Source: Acetobacter musti (GTDB lineage Bacteria > Pseudomonadota > Alphaproteobacteria > Acetobacterales > Acetobacteraceae). Taken from it: a stretch of 64,000 bases of DNA. This document shows, piece after piece, positions 34,202 through 43,317 of this stretch (positions within the stretch are counted from its first letter, which is position 1; each line of letters starts with the position of its first letter). Under the pieces are notes generated by a model. That model made no database searches. It was not told the origin of the DNA and saw only the letters and a program-made list of their open reading frames with translations. A program made the position numbers and the translations under genes. The stretch lies in contig NZ_WOTB01000005.1 of the NCBI RefSeq assembly GCF_011516835.1, forward strand, positions 165,410 to 229,409, given 5' to 3'.

Positions 34202-35802
34202 CGCACGGTCCTCGCTTTCTGAACGGATGCCACGGGATAGGCTGTTTCCCAGCCTCCGCCCAGGGCGCGATAGAGATGGGTCACGGAGCGCGAAACCTGT
34301 GTTGTCGCTTCGGCCAGAGCACTCTGCGACGACAGCAGCGCGTTCTGCAGGGTCAGCACGTTCAGGAAGTCCGAAGAGCCCTGCACATACTGCATCTGCG
34401 CCGTATCGACCGCGATCTGGTTTTCATGCACCGCCTCGGCGAGGCGATCCCGCTCGGTCTGCGCTGCGGAGAAATCCGCCATCGCGTCGTCGATTTCCTG
34501 CCAGGCTTTCAGAACGGTCCGCTGCAGCATCACCGCCGCTTCACGCTGCTGCGCCTTGCGAAGATGCAGCTGCCCGGTCAGGCGGCCACCTTCGAAGAGC
34601 GGCAGCGTGGCGGTTGGCCCGAACCCGTACTGGCGTGAGGCCCATGAGCCCAGACCGCTGAACTGAAGCGCCTGAATGTCGAGACTGCCGGACAGTGTGA
34701 CGCGCGGAAAGAAGTCGGCGATGGCGACGCCGATACTTGCGGTGGCGGCGTGGAGCTGGTCCTCGGCCATCCGGATATCGGGACGGCGATCGGCCAGTTC
34801 CGAAGGCAGTCCCGTCGGCACGGTGGCCGGGACCGGAGGGATCGCCCCGCTATGACCGAGTTGCACCGTCAGCGCCCCCGGCTCCCGCGCGACGAGGAAG
34901 CTCAGTGCGTTGATCAGGTGAATTTCCTGACTCTTCAGCGCCGGCATCCGGGATTCGAAAGTATGGAGCTGGCCGGTCGATTCCGCGACATCCAGCCGGG
35001 TTGCCGCGCCCTGCTGATAACGCAGCGTCGTCAGCTGTACGCTGTGCTGCGTGATCTCGATATTGTGCTGCAGAATGCCGATCTGCGCCTGGATGCCACG
35101 AAGATCGATATAATCCTGCGCGGTTTCGGCCATGAGCGAGACCATGACGTCACGGCGCATTTCTTCCGTGCCGTGCATCGCGGCCGTGGCGGCCTCGACC
35201 TGACGCCGGACATGCCCCCAGAAATCGACTTCCCAGGACGCGCTCATGCCGTACTGCGGCAGGTTGAAGGACGGGTTGCCGACGCTGCCGGGCAGCGCTG
35301 TCGGTCCGAAACCCTGTGCCCCGTTCGCGACGGTGCCGGTTCCCTCGCGCTCCATCGTGCCGAGCAGGCCCAGCACGCCATTCGTGCTCGCCCGTTCCCG
35401 GCCGTAGGACGCGGCCGCTTCGGCATGAGGGAAGCGCGCCGCGCTGGCGATGCGGCGCTCGGCGATGCTTTCCGCCAGACGATACGCCGCCGCGCGCAGA
35501 TCGAGATTATCGGCCGTGACCTGCTGTTCCAGCGCGGTCAGGACCGGATCGCCGAACAGTTTCCACCAGTCCGGATCGATCTTTGCCATGACAGGGCGGC
35601 TTTCCGCCGGGGTCATGCTTTCGTGCCAGGAGGCGGGAGCGTGAACGTCCGGCTTATGGAAATCCGGTCCCACCGTGCATCCGGCGAGCGCGGCAACGCC
35701 CAGCGACAGCATGGCCGCCCGCCTTGTCGCTGCTCGCGTCGCTGTCCGGAGCGCTGGCCGGGGTGCTGGCCGGGGTGCTGCCGGTGTCAGGCGGGTTTTC
35801 AT
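34198..35802 (-). CDS. Outer membrane efflux factor, NodT/OprM family lipoprotein
   Basis: 534 residues forming the outer-membrane channel of a tripartite pump. A basic N-terminus, hydrophobic stretch and lipobox LAGC-TVGPDFHKPD mark a lipoprotein signal. Two outer membrane efflux repeats follow, with LNLRAAAYRLAESIAERRIA-like helices and the typical second half (VPTGLPSELADRRPDIRMAE, LPLFEGGRLTGQLHLRKAQQ). ATG at 35802 follows the HlyD stop by 4 bases; in-frame starts upstream lie inside hlyD. It is downstream of the HlyD and MFS genes, so the three form one pump. Confidence 0.92.
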   Translation of the reverse strand: MKTRLTPAAPRPAPRPALRTATRAATRRAAMLSLGVAALAGCTVGPDFHKPDVHAPASWHESMTPAESRPVMAKIDPDWWKLFGDPVLTALEQQVTADNLDLRAAAYRLAESIAERRIASAARFPHAEAAASYGRERASTNGVLGLLGTMEREGTGTVANGAQGFGPTALPGSVGNPSFNLPQYGMSASWEVDFWGHVRRQVEAATAAMHGTEEMRRDVMVSLMAETAQDYIDLRGIQAQIGILQHNIEITQHSVQLTTLRYQQGAATRLDVAESTGQLHTFESRMPALKSQEIHLINALSFLVAREPGALTVQLGHSGAIPPVPATVPTGLPSELADRRPDIRMAEDQLHAATASIGVAIADFFPRVTLSGSLDIQALQFSGLGSWASRQYGFGPTATLPLFEGGRLTGQLHLRKAQQREAAVMLQRTVLKAWQEIDDAMADFSAAQTERDRLAEAVHENQIAVDTAQMQYVQGSSDFLNVLTLQNALLSSQSALAEATTQVSRSVTHLYRALGGGWETAYPVASVQKARTVR

Positions 35803-35806
35803 GAGG

Positions 35807-36883
35807 TCAGCGCCAGACATAGCGCGCATCGTTCGCGTGAGGCCCGCCTGGCTGCGAGGCGGTGTCGATGCTCACTTCGACAGACATGCCGACGCGCACT
35901 TTCGACGCCAGCGCCTGGCCCGGATCGAAGGTGAGTTTGACCGGCACGCGCTGCACGACCTTGGTGAAATTGCCGGTCGCGTTGTCCGGCTGGATCGGCG
36001 CGAAGGCGACCCCGGTGGCCGGGGCCAGCGAGTCCACATGCGCCTTCAGGGGATGACCGGGGAAGGTATCCACCCAGATGGTCGCGGTCTGTCCGGTCTG
36101 GACCTTCGTCAGCTGCGTTTCCTGGAAGTTGGCCAGCACATAGGCCGCCTGTGTCGGAACGACGGCGAGGATGCCGGTGCCGGGATGGACGTAAGCACCG
36201 ACACGGACGCCGCGTTCACCAACCACGCCGTCCACCGGCGCGGGAATGGTGCAATAGGAGAGATTCAGCGCGGCCTGTTTTTCATCGCCCTGCGCCCGGA
36301 GCAGAACGCCCTGGGCACGCTGCAGCTGCGCTTTCAGCACGGCGACCTGTCTTACCGCCGCGTCGACGGCCGCCTGATCGCGGGCGACGACGGCATTTGC
36401 TTCTTTCTCGCGGGATTCCGAGGACTGTTTCTGTTCGACCGTGCCGGCGCCGCCTGATGAAAGGTTCCGGTACCGCACCGCGTTTTCCCGCGCGAACTGA
36501 AGCGACGCCTGATCGGACAGGACGGCGGCCTTCGCTCCGGCGATCAGGGAATCCTGGCGGCCCAGTTCCGCTTCCAGATTGGACACATCGCCCCGGGCGG
36601 CGAGGACGTTGCCCTTCGCCACCTCAAGAGCGGCACGGTAATCGTCGTCCTCGATATGGGCCAGTTCCTCGCCGGTCCGGACCTGCTCGTTATCCTGCGC
36701 GATCACGCGGTCGATCCGGCCGGAGACTTTCGGCGCGACGGTGGTGAAATCCGCCGTGACATAGGCGTCGTTCGTATACTGATCGACACCGTTCCCGTTG
36801 ACCAGACGACTGCCGCCCCAGGCGGCCACGGCGAGAACGACGGCGGCGCAGCCGGCATAGAGAAGTGGTTTTTTATAGATCAT
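35807..36883 (-). CDS. HlyD/EmrA family periplasmic adaptor
   Basis: 358 residues. One N-terminal membrane anchor (about residues 7-28), then TNDAYVTADFTTVAPKVSGR, the biotinyl-lipoyl-like half motif, a coiled-coil hairpin (about 95-205, with LEVAKGNVLAARGDVSNLEA and QAAVDAAVRQVAVLKAQLQR), the second lipoyl half (TIPAPVDGVVGERGVRVGAY) and beta-barrel domain. It bridges the inner-membrane MFS pump to the outer-membrane factor. It starts 21 bp after the MFS gene and is followed by the NodT gene after 4 bp, so it is the middle gene of the operon. Confidence 0.93.
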   Translation of the reverse strand: MIYKKPLLYAGCAAVVLAVAAWGGSRLVNGNGVDQYTNDAYVTADFTTVAPKVSGRIDRVIAQDNEQVRTGEELAHIEDDDYRAALEVAKGNVLAARGDVSNLEAELGRQDSLIAGAKAAVLSDQASLQFARENAVRYRNLSSGGAGTVEQKQSSESREKEANAVVARDQAAVDAAVRQVAVLKAQLQRAQGVLLRAQGDEKQAALNLSYCTIPAPVDGVVGERGVRVGAYVHPGTGILAVVPTQAAYVLANFQETQLTKVQTGQTATIWVDTFPGHPLKAHVDSLAPATGVAFAPIQPDNATGNFTKVVQRVPVKLTFDPGQALASKVRVGMSVEVSIDTASQPGGPHANDARYVWR

Positions 36884-36904
36884 GGTTGCAGCTTTTTCGG
36901 ATAC

Positions 36905-38608
36905 TCAGCGGACGGGCGCCGCGGGTGAAGGCGGTCGGGGCGGAAAGACCCGGTGCGGCAGGAAGAGATTGAGAACGGCGTATCCGAGGCAGACCCAGAT
37001 CAGCACGTAATAGATATCGTTCAGGGCCAGAACGAGGGCCTGTTCGTGAACGTAGGTATGGAAAACCTGGAGTGAATTGCGGGCGACATGCGCGGCGTCG
37101 GGCGAGGTTACGGAGAGCTGTCCGCTGATGGGATCGCCCGTTCCCTGCAGGGCGAGGCCGTGCGTGCCGTAATGATCCAGCAGCATGGTGGAATGATACT
37201 GCTCACGCCGCCGCGAAAGTGCCGCGAACAATGCGAAAGCGACGGCGTTCGCCAGGCCCTTGAGCATGTTCACCATGCCTGAGATGAACGGACCGTCGGC
37301 GGGACCCATCGCCAGCGTCGCCAGCATCAGGGTCGGGATCACCGTCATGGGTTGTCCGAAAACCTGAAGGATCTGCAGGGGATAAAAATTGTCGCGGACC
37401 CAGTCCGGGGTCAGCCAGGTGCCCAGCCAGGCGGCGGCGGCCAGGCACAGCATGCCGCCTGCCAGCACATAGCGGCAGTCGACCCTGCGGCTGTTACAGA
37501 TCGCGGCGATCAGGGGCAGCATGATCAGCTGCGGCAGTGCGACCACAAGGGAGATCGGCGCTGTCTGGATCGGGCGGTATCCCCGCACGGCGGCGAGATA
37601 GGTCGCCGGAATGTCCGCCATCAGCGCACAGATGGCCAGAATGCCGACCAGAGACAGCAATGACGCCTGGATGTTACGGCTTTTCCAGTACTGAATCCGG
37701 AAATACGGGCTGGGATGGAACGCTTCGTTGATGACGAAGACGATGAACGCCGCCCCGCCCCAGAAAGCCAGATTCGTGATGACGGGCGAGCGGAACCAGT
37801 CCAGCCGGTCGCCCTGATACAGCACGATGACGAGGGAGCAGATGGCCGGGAGGCCGACCAGAATTCCGAACCAGTTGAATTTCTCAAACCGTTCGATATG
37901 CACAGGATCTTTCGGCAGACCGTACGCCATCATCGCGATGGACAGGGCGGCCAGCGGGATGATTTCCCAGTAGAGCCAGTGCCAGCCGGCGTCCTCGAAC
38001 CAGAAGGCTTCCAGCGGCAGGCCGAGATTGGGGCCGAAGGTCGCGCTCATCGCGTAGCCGCCAATTCCGAAGACCCGGATTTCCGGCGGCAGGTATTTCA
38101 GCATGACGGTCATCAGAACCGGTGGCAGACAGCCAGCGGCCAGTCCCTGAAAGCCGCGCAGGATGCAGAGCGATGTCACATCCGGCATGAACGGCGCCGG
38201 GATCGACAGCAGCGCCATGACGGCTGTCACGAAGATCGAGAAGCGGTAGATCGAAAACGTCATGTAGAACCACGGCGTGAACGCCATGGCGGCGATATTG
38301 AACGCCTCGTAGATCGCGATCAGCCACGTTCCTTCATCGTGCCCGATATGCATCGCGCCGCGGATATCGGAGAGCCCGATCTCGGTAACGTGTTCGTTGA
38401 AACCCGCGACATGCACGGCCAGCAGCATCCCCAGACAGCCGATGACCGTACGGAGGCCGAAAGGCGGGATGTAAGACGGCCGGGGCGGCGACGCGTGGAT
38501 AACCGGCGCGGCCGGCGTCGTTGCCGGTGCCGACGCTGGCGCTGGCGCGGCATCCGTCCGGAGGACCGGTTCTGCCGGAGCTGGGGAGGCAGTCTGCATG
38601 CCGGCCAT
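36905..38608 (-). CDS. MFS drug/solute efflux pump, DHA2 (EmrB-like) family
   Basis: 567 residues with about 14 membrane helices, exporting toxic compounds with HlyD and NodT. A Pro/Ala-rich cytoplasmic N-terminus (about 45 residues) precedes the first helix (LRTVIGCLGMLLAVHVAGF). Motifs include HIGHDEGTWLIAIYEAFNIA in helix 2 region and LCILRGFQGLAAGCLPPVLM in helix 4. ATG at 38608 is chosen with AGG 4 bases upstream; the frame extends to a TTG at 38650. It is divergent from the LysR gene at 38719, which probably controls it. Confidence 0.92.
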   Translation of the reverse strand: MAGMQTASPAPAEPVLRTDAAPAPASAPATTPAAPVIHASPPRPSYIPPFGLRTVIGCLGMLLAVHVAGFNEHVTEIGLSDIRGAMHIGHDEGTWLIAIYEAFNIAAMAFTPWFYMTFSIYRFSIFVTAVMALLSIPAPFMPDVTSLCILRGFQGLAAGCLPPVLMTVMLKYLPPEIRVFGIGGYAMSATFGPNLGLPLEAFWFEDAGWHWLYWEIIPLAALSIAMMAYGLPKDPVHIERFEKFNWFGILVGLPAICSLVIVLYQGDRLDWFRSPVITNLAFWGGAAFIVFVINEAFHPSPYFRIQYWKSRNIQASLLSLVGILAICALMADIPATYLAAVRGYRPIQTAPISLVVALPQLIMLPLIAAICNSRRVDCRYVLAGGMLCLAAAAWLGTWLTPDWVRDNFYPLQILQVFGQPMTVIPTLMLATLAMGPADGPFISGMVNMLKGLANAVAFALFAALSRRREQYHSTMLLDHYGTHGLALQGTGDPISGQLSVTSPDAAHVARNSLQVFHTYVHEQALVLALNDIYYVLIWVCLGYAVLNLFLPHRVFPPRPPSPAAPVR

Positions 38609-38718
38609 GTTGCCTGGAAAGAGGACCAGATATACCCCTGTTTCCGGCAATCATAGATTCCACTTTCCGGATCGGTCCTCGCTGGCGTCTTCGTTCGGAG
38701 AAGTCTAAAAATGGAAGG
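38609..38718. promoter_or_regulatory. Divergent region between the efflux operon and its LysR regulator
   Basis: 110 bp between divergent starts. Two TTTCCGG words (38642-38648 and 38664-38670) lie in it, with a LysR-type T-N11-A site likely but not identifiable with confidence by eye. Confidence 0.45.
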
Positions 38719-39645
38719 ATGCGTGGATACGACCTTGATCTGTTGCGATACCTTCAGGTTCTGATCGAAGAGGAAAGCGTCTCGGTCTCGGCGCGTCGCC
38801 TGAAGATCAGCGAGCCGGCGATGAGTCGTCACCTCGCCAAGCTGCGCACGGTGTTCAGGGACCCGATCCTCGTTCAGTCCGGCCGGCGGATGACGGCTTC
38901 CTCATTCGCGCTCGGCATTCTGGACCGGGTGCAGGAGGTGGTTCGCGCCGCTGACGGCCTGATCGAGACCCGCGCCCTTGCCGATCTGCATAATCTTACG
39001 CCGACGTTCAGAATCCGCGCCAACGATCTCATCATCGCTGCTCTGGGGTTGCCGCTGCTGCGGGCGCTCCGCCGGGACTGCCCGCAATGCGAGCTGGTCT
39101 TCGCGCCGGAAGTCGATGATCCGGCCAGCGATCCTCTGCGTCATGACAGCATCGATCTGTATATCGGTGCCACGGATGTGATGAAGCCGGAGATCCGTCG
39201 TCAGACGCTCAGCCGCGACACGATGCAGGCCGTGGTCAGAAAGGATCATCCGATCCTGACCGAAGGCGTCACCCCGGAAACGATGGTCCGTTACGAATAT
39301 ATCAGCGTCTCCCGGCGCGGGCGCGCCCATGGACCGATCGATACCATTCTGCGCGATCAGTATGGTCTGACCCGCCGGATCGCCATGGTCGTTCCGAATT
39401 ATCACTGCATGGTGGAGAGCATGAAGGACACGGATCTCATTCTGCCTCTGCCCGGACTGGTTCTGGACAATATCTCCCTGGAGGCACTCGGGCTCGCCAC
39501 TTTCGAATTTCCTTTGCCCCTGCCTTACATTGTGGCGTTCCAGGCCTGGCATCCCAGACGCGACACCGATCCGGTGCATCGCTGGCTGCGGGAAACACTG
39601 TTTCGTATCGCCCATACGGCGCTTCCCGACTCTCACATGTCGTAA
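38719..39645 (+). CDS. LysR family transcriptional regulator
   Basis: 308 residues. N-terminal winged helix (LDLLRYLQVLIEEESVSVSA, RRLKISEPAMSRHLAKLRTV at about residues 5-45) and a periplasmic-binding-protein-like effector domain (about 90-300). It resembles the NodD/PcpR-type LysR branch in its N-terminal sequence. The ATG at 38719 matches the family N-terminus; GGAAGG immediately precedes it, closer than ideal. Divergence from the efflux operon suggests it activates or represses that pump in response to the exported compound. Confidence 0.92.
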   Translation: MRGYDLDLLRYLQVLIEEESVSVSARRLKISEPAMSRHLAKLRTVFRDPILVQSGRRMTASSFALGILDRVQEVVRAADGLIETRALADLHNLTPTFRIRANDLIIAALGLPLLRALRRDCPQCELVFAPEVDDPASDPLRHDSIDLYIGATDVMKPEIRRQTLSRDTMQAVVRKDHPILTEGVTPETMVRYEYISVSRRGRAHGPIDTILRDQYGLTRRIAMVVPNYHCMVESMKDTDLILPLPGLVLDNISLEALGLATFEFPLPLPYIVAFQAWHPRRDTDPVHRWLRETLFRIAHTALPDSHMS

Positions 39646-39736
39646 GAGCGTGGTGCTTTCGGACCGGGGAGAAACCCGGTCACGGCAGGAGGTGTGGGAG
39701 TCTGCACCTCATTTTATCAGAGACTGTTTGAAAAGG

Positions 39737-39892
39737 GCGTTTATGTATTTTGCAAACGGGAGACAAAGCAGGGCTCTGCCTTTCATCCATCTAATTTAAC
39801 AGGCGGGGATCAAAGGGACTGTGTCCCTTTGTGGGGTTCGGGGCAAAGCCCTGAAAAGCCATCTCGTCTGTATTTGCAAAATATACAAATAA
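39737..39892 (+). repeat. MITE-like repeat with terminal inverted repeats, copy 1
   Basis: About 156 bp. The left end GCGTTTATGTATTTTGCAAA is matched by the inverted right end (reverse complement TTTGTATATTTTGCAAATA). The interior has GGGATCAAAGGGACTG-type sequence folding into hairpins. A diverged copy in the same orientation is at 63283-63491. No transposase. Confidence 0.65.
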
Positions 39893-39942
39893 CTTAAAAA
39901 TACTTCAAATTATCAAGAATTTTCTGATGAACCTTTCCCCGG

Positions 39943-39996
39943 AAAGCTTCAGAAGACGCCGCCTTTTTGGAAAAAGGCGGCACCCAAAAATTTTTA
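39943..39996 (+). repeat. Hairpin-bearing dispersed repeat, copy 1
   Basis: Begins AAAGCTTCAGAAGACGCCGC and continues through the hairpin to CACCCAAAAATTTTTAT. An inverted, closely similar copy lies at 62170-62223. I recall this sequence as a common dispersed repeat in Komagataeibacter/Gluconacetobacter genomes. Confidence 0.7.
39958..39981. terminator. Bidirectional terminator-like hairpin
   Basis: GCCGCCTTTTT-GG-AAAAAGGCGGC, an 11-bp perfect stem with a 2-base centre. Its T and A runs are inside the stem, so it could work in either direction as in the other copy at 62184-62205. Confidence 0.6.
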
Positions 39997-40158
39997 TTAC
40001 TTTTTATCAGAGGCTGATCGCTCAGTGCTCTTTGATCCGACTGAAGTGGCCAGATGACCGGGATAAGAAAGGTCTCGCCTCTTTGCGGGGAGTTCGGGGA
40101 GAGCCCTGAAAGAGGTGCGGACTGGCCTGAATCGCCCGGTCCGGTCCATAATGCGGGG

Positions 40159-41592
40159 ATGCAAACTCAGCACAGCCAGGCCAGCGCCTCTCTCCGGCCA
40201 GAAGCCGCCCCCCACCTGCAGACCAGGAAGGAATGCCACGCCGCCGGTGTAAAACTGCGGAAGAGCGTGCGGCGCGGCTGCCATGCCGACTGGACGACAC
40301 CTGCCGGCCGGGCGTCTCCGGTCGCCATTCTGGCCACTCAGGGTCTGACCCGTATCCCGGATCTGCTGTCCGTCCGCTATGCCCGGATGAAGGCTTCTCC
40401 GTTCGCGTTCCTCCGGGGCGCGGCCGCTGTCATGGCGGCCGATCTTGCTCACACTCCTACAACCGGCCTGACCGTGCAGGCGTGCGGTGACTGCCATCTT
40501 GCCAATTTCGGCAGCTATGCCTCGCCGGAGGGCATTCCCGTCTTCGATATAAACGATTTTGACGAAACGCTTCGCGCGCCTTTCGAATGGGACATCAGGC
40601 GCCTTGGCACGTCTCTGGTTCTGGCCGGTCTTGAAGGCGGCCTGTCGGATAAGGCGGCCCGGCTTCTTTCCAGAGACATGACGCTCACCTATGCGAAGGA
40701 AATGACGCGGCTGGCCGGTCTCAGTCCGCTCGAAATCTGGACCGACCGCGTCGATCTGGTTGCCGCCATCGCGCAGTTCGAAGACCGCAAGGTCCGGGAG
40801 GCCGTTCAGGCCCAGCTCGCACGGCGTCTTGACAGCGCCCGCAACCATTTCGGCCTTGTCGCGGATAGTGGCCCGGCTCCGTCTCTGCGTGAACGCCCGC
40901 CATTCGTCATGCGTCTGCCCGCTCATGAGGACACCATCAGGCAGGCCTTCTCCCGTTACGTCGCCACCCAGCCCGCCGAACGCGCCGTTCTGCTCGATCG
41001 CTACCGCCTGCGCGATGTCGTGTTCAAAGTCGTCGGGATCGGGAGCGTCGGCACGTTCTGCGCGATCGGCCTGTTCGCCACGGCCGATGGTGAAACGCTG
41101 CTTCTCCAGATCAAGGAGGCGCAGGAATCCGTCCTTGCCCCGTTTACCGGTCCCTCCTGTTTCCATAATCAGGGTGAACGCGTCGTCACCGGCCAGCGCA
41201 TCACTCAGGCCGTTTCGGATTCCTTCCTGGGCTGGACCCGCAGCGACGGACCCCAGACGGACAAGGGAAACGCCGCCCCGGACCTGTCCGGCCAGGGACG
41301 CCAGTTTTACGTCCGGCGCCTTAAGGACACCCGCCTCGCCGCCATCGGTTCGGATTCCGCCCAGCAGGGACTGGCCGATTACGCCAGGCTGTGTGGCCGG
41401 ACGCTCGCCCGCGCCCATGCGCGCTCCGGCGATGTTGCGACCATCGCCGGCTATCTCGGCAAGGGTGCTGCTTTCGCGGATGCCATCAGCCGGTTCTCCG
41501 CCGCCTACGCGAAACAGACCCACAGAGACTGGGCCGTTTTCACTGCGGCGCTGAAAGACAATCAGCTGCCTGCCCCGTCCGGGCCGGCGTAA
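40159..41592 (+). CDS. DUF2252 family protein
   Basis: 477 residues, DUF2252, a family with a kinase-like fold distantly related to aminoglycoside phosphotransferases and of no known function. Motifs: RYARMKASPFAFLRGAAAVM, VQACGDCHLANFGSYASPEG and VFDINDFDETLRAPFEWDIR (the kinase catalytic-loop equivalents, near residues 110-150), VFKVVGIGSVGTFC and FYVRRLKDTR. The ATG at 40159 follows GCGGGG; the frame extends upstream to 40054 into repeat sequence and is unlikely to be used. It stands alone between a repeat region and a glycosyltransferase gene. Family membership is clear, role unknown. Confidence 0.88.
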   Translation: MQTQHSQASASLRPEAAPHLQTRKECHAAGVKLRKSVRRGCHADWTTPAGRASPVAILATQGLTRIPDLLSVRYARMKASPFAFLRGAAAVMAADLAHTPTTGLTVQACGDCHLANFGSYASPEGIPVFDINDFDETLRAPFEWDIRRLGTSLVLAGLEGGLSDKAARLLSRDMTLTYAKEMTRLAGLSPLEIWTDRVDLVAAIAQFEDRKVREAVQAQLARRLDSARNHFGLVADSGPAPSLRERPPFVMRLPAHEDTIRQAFSRYVATQPAERAVLLDRYRLRDVVFKVVGIGSVGTFCAIGLFATADGETLLLQIKEAQESVLAPFTGPSCFHNQGERVVTGQRITQAVSDSFLGWTRSDGPQTDKGNAAPDLSGQGRQFYVRRLKDTRLAAIGSDSAQQGLADYARLCGRTLARAHARSGDVATIAGYLGKGAAFADAISRFSAAYAKQTHRDWAVFTAALKDNQLPAPSGPA

Positions 41593-41728
41593 GCCAGATC
41601 CGGTGCGTGGCTGACTCCGCCCGGGCCATCGCGGCGGAACGATATTTACGATTTATAGGAAAATCGTTATAATATTAATGATTATGTATCGGTAAAATCT
41701 AACATCTTAAAAAGTTTCGGTGAAGTTA

Positions 41729-43087
41729 ATGAAGAAAAATAATTACAGCCTGGTGACATGCGCACGCTGGGAGAAAGACTGTATTCAGGAGTGGCTTGTC
41801 TATCACAGGTCGATTGGTTTCGATCATGTCTATATTTACTGCAATGACGACAGACCTGATGATCTGTATGAGAAAATTCTTCCGTTCAATATTGGGACGG
41901 AGCCGTTTGTAACATTCCTGTTTCACCCGCAAAAAGGTGATCAGAACGGAATGTACCGGCATTTTCTGCAACATTTCCGGCATGAAACCGAACGGTTCAT
42001 GTTTCTTGATGTCGATGAGTTCGTCTGTATCCGGAATACGAACAATATCGACGCCCTGGTGCAGAATGGCCTGAATGACTGCGACGATATCGTCTTTAAC
42101 TGGGTCTGGTTCGGAAACAGCGGGTTTGTCGAACGTCCTGGCGGTTCTGTGCTGCTGAATTATGTCAACCGGTCCGCCGGTGTGTTCATTCTGACAAAAC
42201 ACCTGATTAAATCATCGGTTTTCGATGAAAAAATCCGCATTGAAAATCTTGATGCCATATTCCATCACCGCATCTCGCCCGCATCCCATCCGGGGCTGAC
42301 AGTGAAAAATGTCCTCGGAGAAGATTATACGGCTTTCATTGACGGTTCAGACGACGAAAAGGCGCATTATCTTTATCAGGAAAACCGCTCACAGCGCATA
42401 CTCGAAACGGCGTGCATCTTTCATTACGCCTTCAAATCCGAAAAGGATCTCGTGGCACGCGCGCGCCGCAGCACGGAAGGTTCCTTCTCCGGTCAGAAAG
42501 CCTGGAAAGATCTTTATGACAGCGGCAATCTGCAGGGCTTTTTCGCTCCGCTCAATGCAGTGAAAGATACGTATCTTCGCAGATACTGGATGGACCTTCT
42601 GCTTAACGGAAACAGATCCACGACGAATTCCGGCAATACGCAGAATATAAAAATCGAACGCTTTGGAATCGCGGATCAGAGTTCGGTGTCTCCCTGGTCG
42701 GTCGGAGCCACGACCCGCAACGATGCGGCGAATGGTATCAACGGAATATCGGACGGCGCATATCATTTTCATACCGAACATGAGCCAGATCCCTGGTGGA
42801 CGCTGACCTTTCCTGATCCGGTCCTGATCCGCTCGGTCGTGATTCACAACAGACCGGATGTCCCTTACCGCGCAAACGGGCTTATCGCCGAAGTCAGGCT
42901 TCCTCATGGTGACTGGCGTGAGATCGGCACTCTGGATTCAGGCATGATGGCCGGGAGCGCCCACAATAATATCTTTACAATTTCTCCGGATCAGCCTGTC
43001 ATCTGCGATATTCTCCGCCTCAGACTTCCCCGGAAAGAATACCTGCATCTGAGCCAGGTAGAGGTCATCGGGGATATCATTCCATAA
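41729..43087 (+). CDS. GT92/GT2-like glycosyltransferase with C-terminal discoidin-like domain
   Basis: 452 residues. About residues 1-290 match the GT92-like (Glyco_tranf_2_4) fold: ARWEKDCIQEWLVYHRSIGF, HVYIYCNDDRPDDL, FMFLDVDEFVCI with the Asp-x-Asp metal site, and FHHRISPASHPG. About residues 310-450 look like a beta-sandwich of the F5/8 type C (discoidin) kind: GINGISDGAYHFHTE, WWTLTFPDPVLIRSVVIHNR, YLHLSQVEVIGDI. Such modules bind sugars. ATG at 41729 with GTGAAG upstream; a GTG three codons earlier is possible. The gene and its leader (41640-41728) look AT-rich compared with neighbours, a sign of transfer. Confidence 0.8.
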   Translation: MKKNNYSLVTCARWEKDCIQEWLVYHRSIGFDHVYIYCNDDRPDDLYEKILPFNIGTEPFVTFLFHPQKGDQNGMYRHFLQHFRHETERFMFLDVDEFVCIRNTNNIDALVQNGLNDCDDIVFNWVWFGNSGFVERPGGSVLLNYVNRSAGVFILTKHLIKSSVFDEKIRIENLDAIFHHRISPASHPGLTVKNVLGEDYTAFIDGSDDEKAHYLYQENRSQRILETACIFHYAFKSEKDLVARARRSTEGSFSGQKAWKDLYDSGNLQGFFAPLNAVKDTYLRRYWMDLLLNGNRSTTNSGNTQNIKIERFGIADQSSVSPWSVGATTRNDAANGINGISDGAYHFHTEHEPDPWWTLTFPDPVLIRSVVIHNRPDVPYRANGLIAEVRLPHGDWREIGTLDSGMMAGSAHNNIFTISPDQPVICDILRLRLPRKEYLHLSQVEVIGDIIP

Positions 43088-43317
43088 ACATACGGGATGC
43101 GTTTTCGCCCGCGTCACAGCCTGAATTTCAACTCTGATCGCAGACTTTCCGGAATCTGCCGGCGACATTCATCTCACTGTGAATATCGCTGTGTCCGGTT
43201 TTCAGTATCGGGATCATGCGGGACCGGTTTCCGGTCCGGGTGCACGAGCGTGAGCGCCGGCGGAGACCGTCCGAAGAACATCTGGCGACGGCATCCGCTT
43301 CATCGGCTCCGGTTTGC

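Larger units (their letters stand above)
39646..40158. other. Non-coding region filled with repeats
   Basis: 513 bp between lysR and the DUF2252 gene. It holds a terminal-inverted-repeat element (39737-39892), a repeat with a strong hairpin (39943-39996) and two related words TTTTATCAGAGRCTG (39713-39727 and 40002-40016). Short frames here have no sign of being genes. Confidence 0.65.

Noticed and set aside
39997..41523. 508-codon minus-strand frame opposite the DUF2252 gene
   Set aside because: Antisense shadow with no motif; DUF2252 on the plus strand is clearly real.
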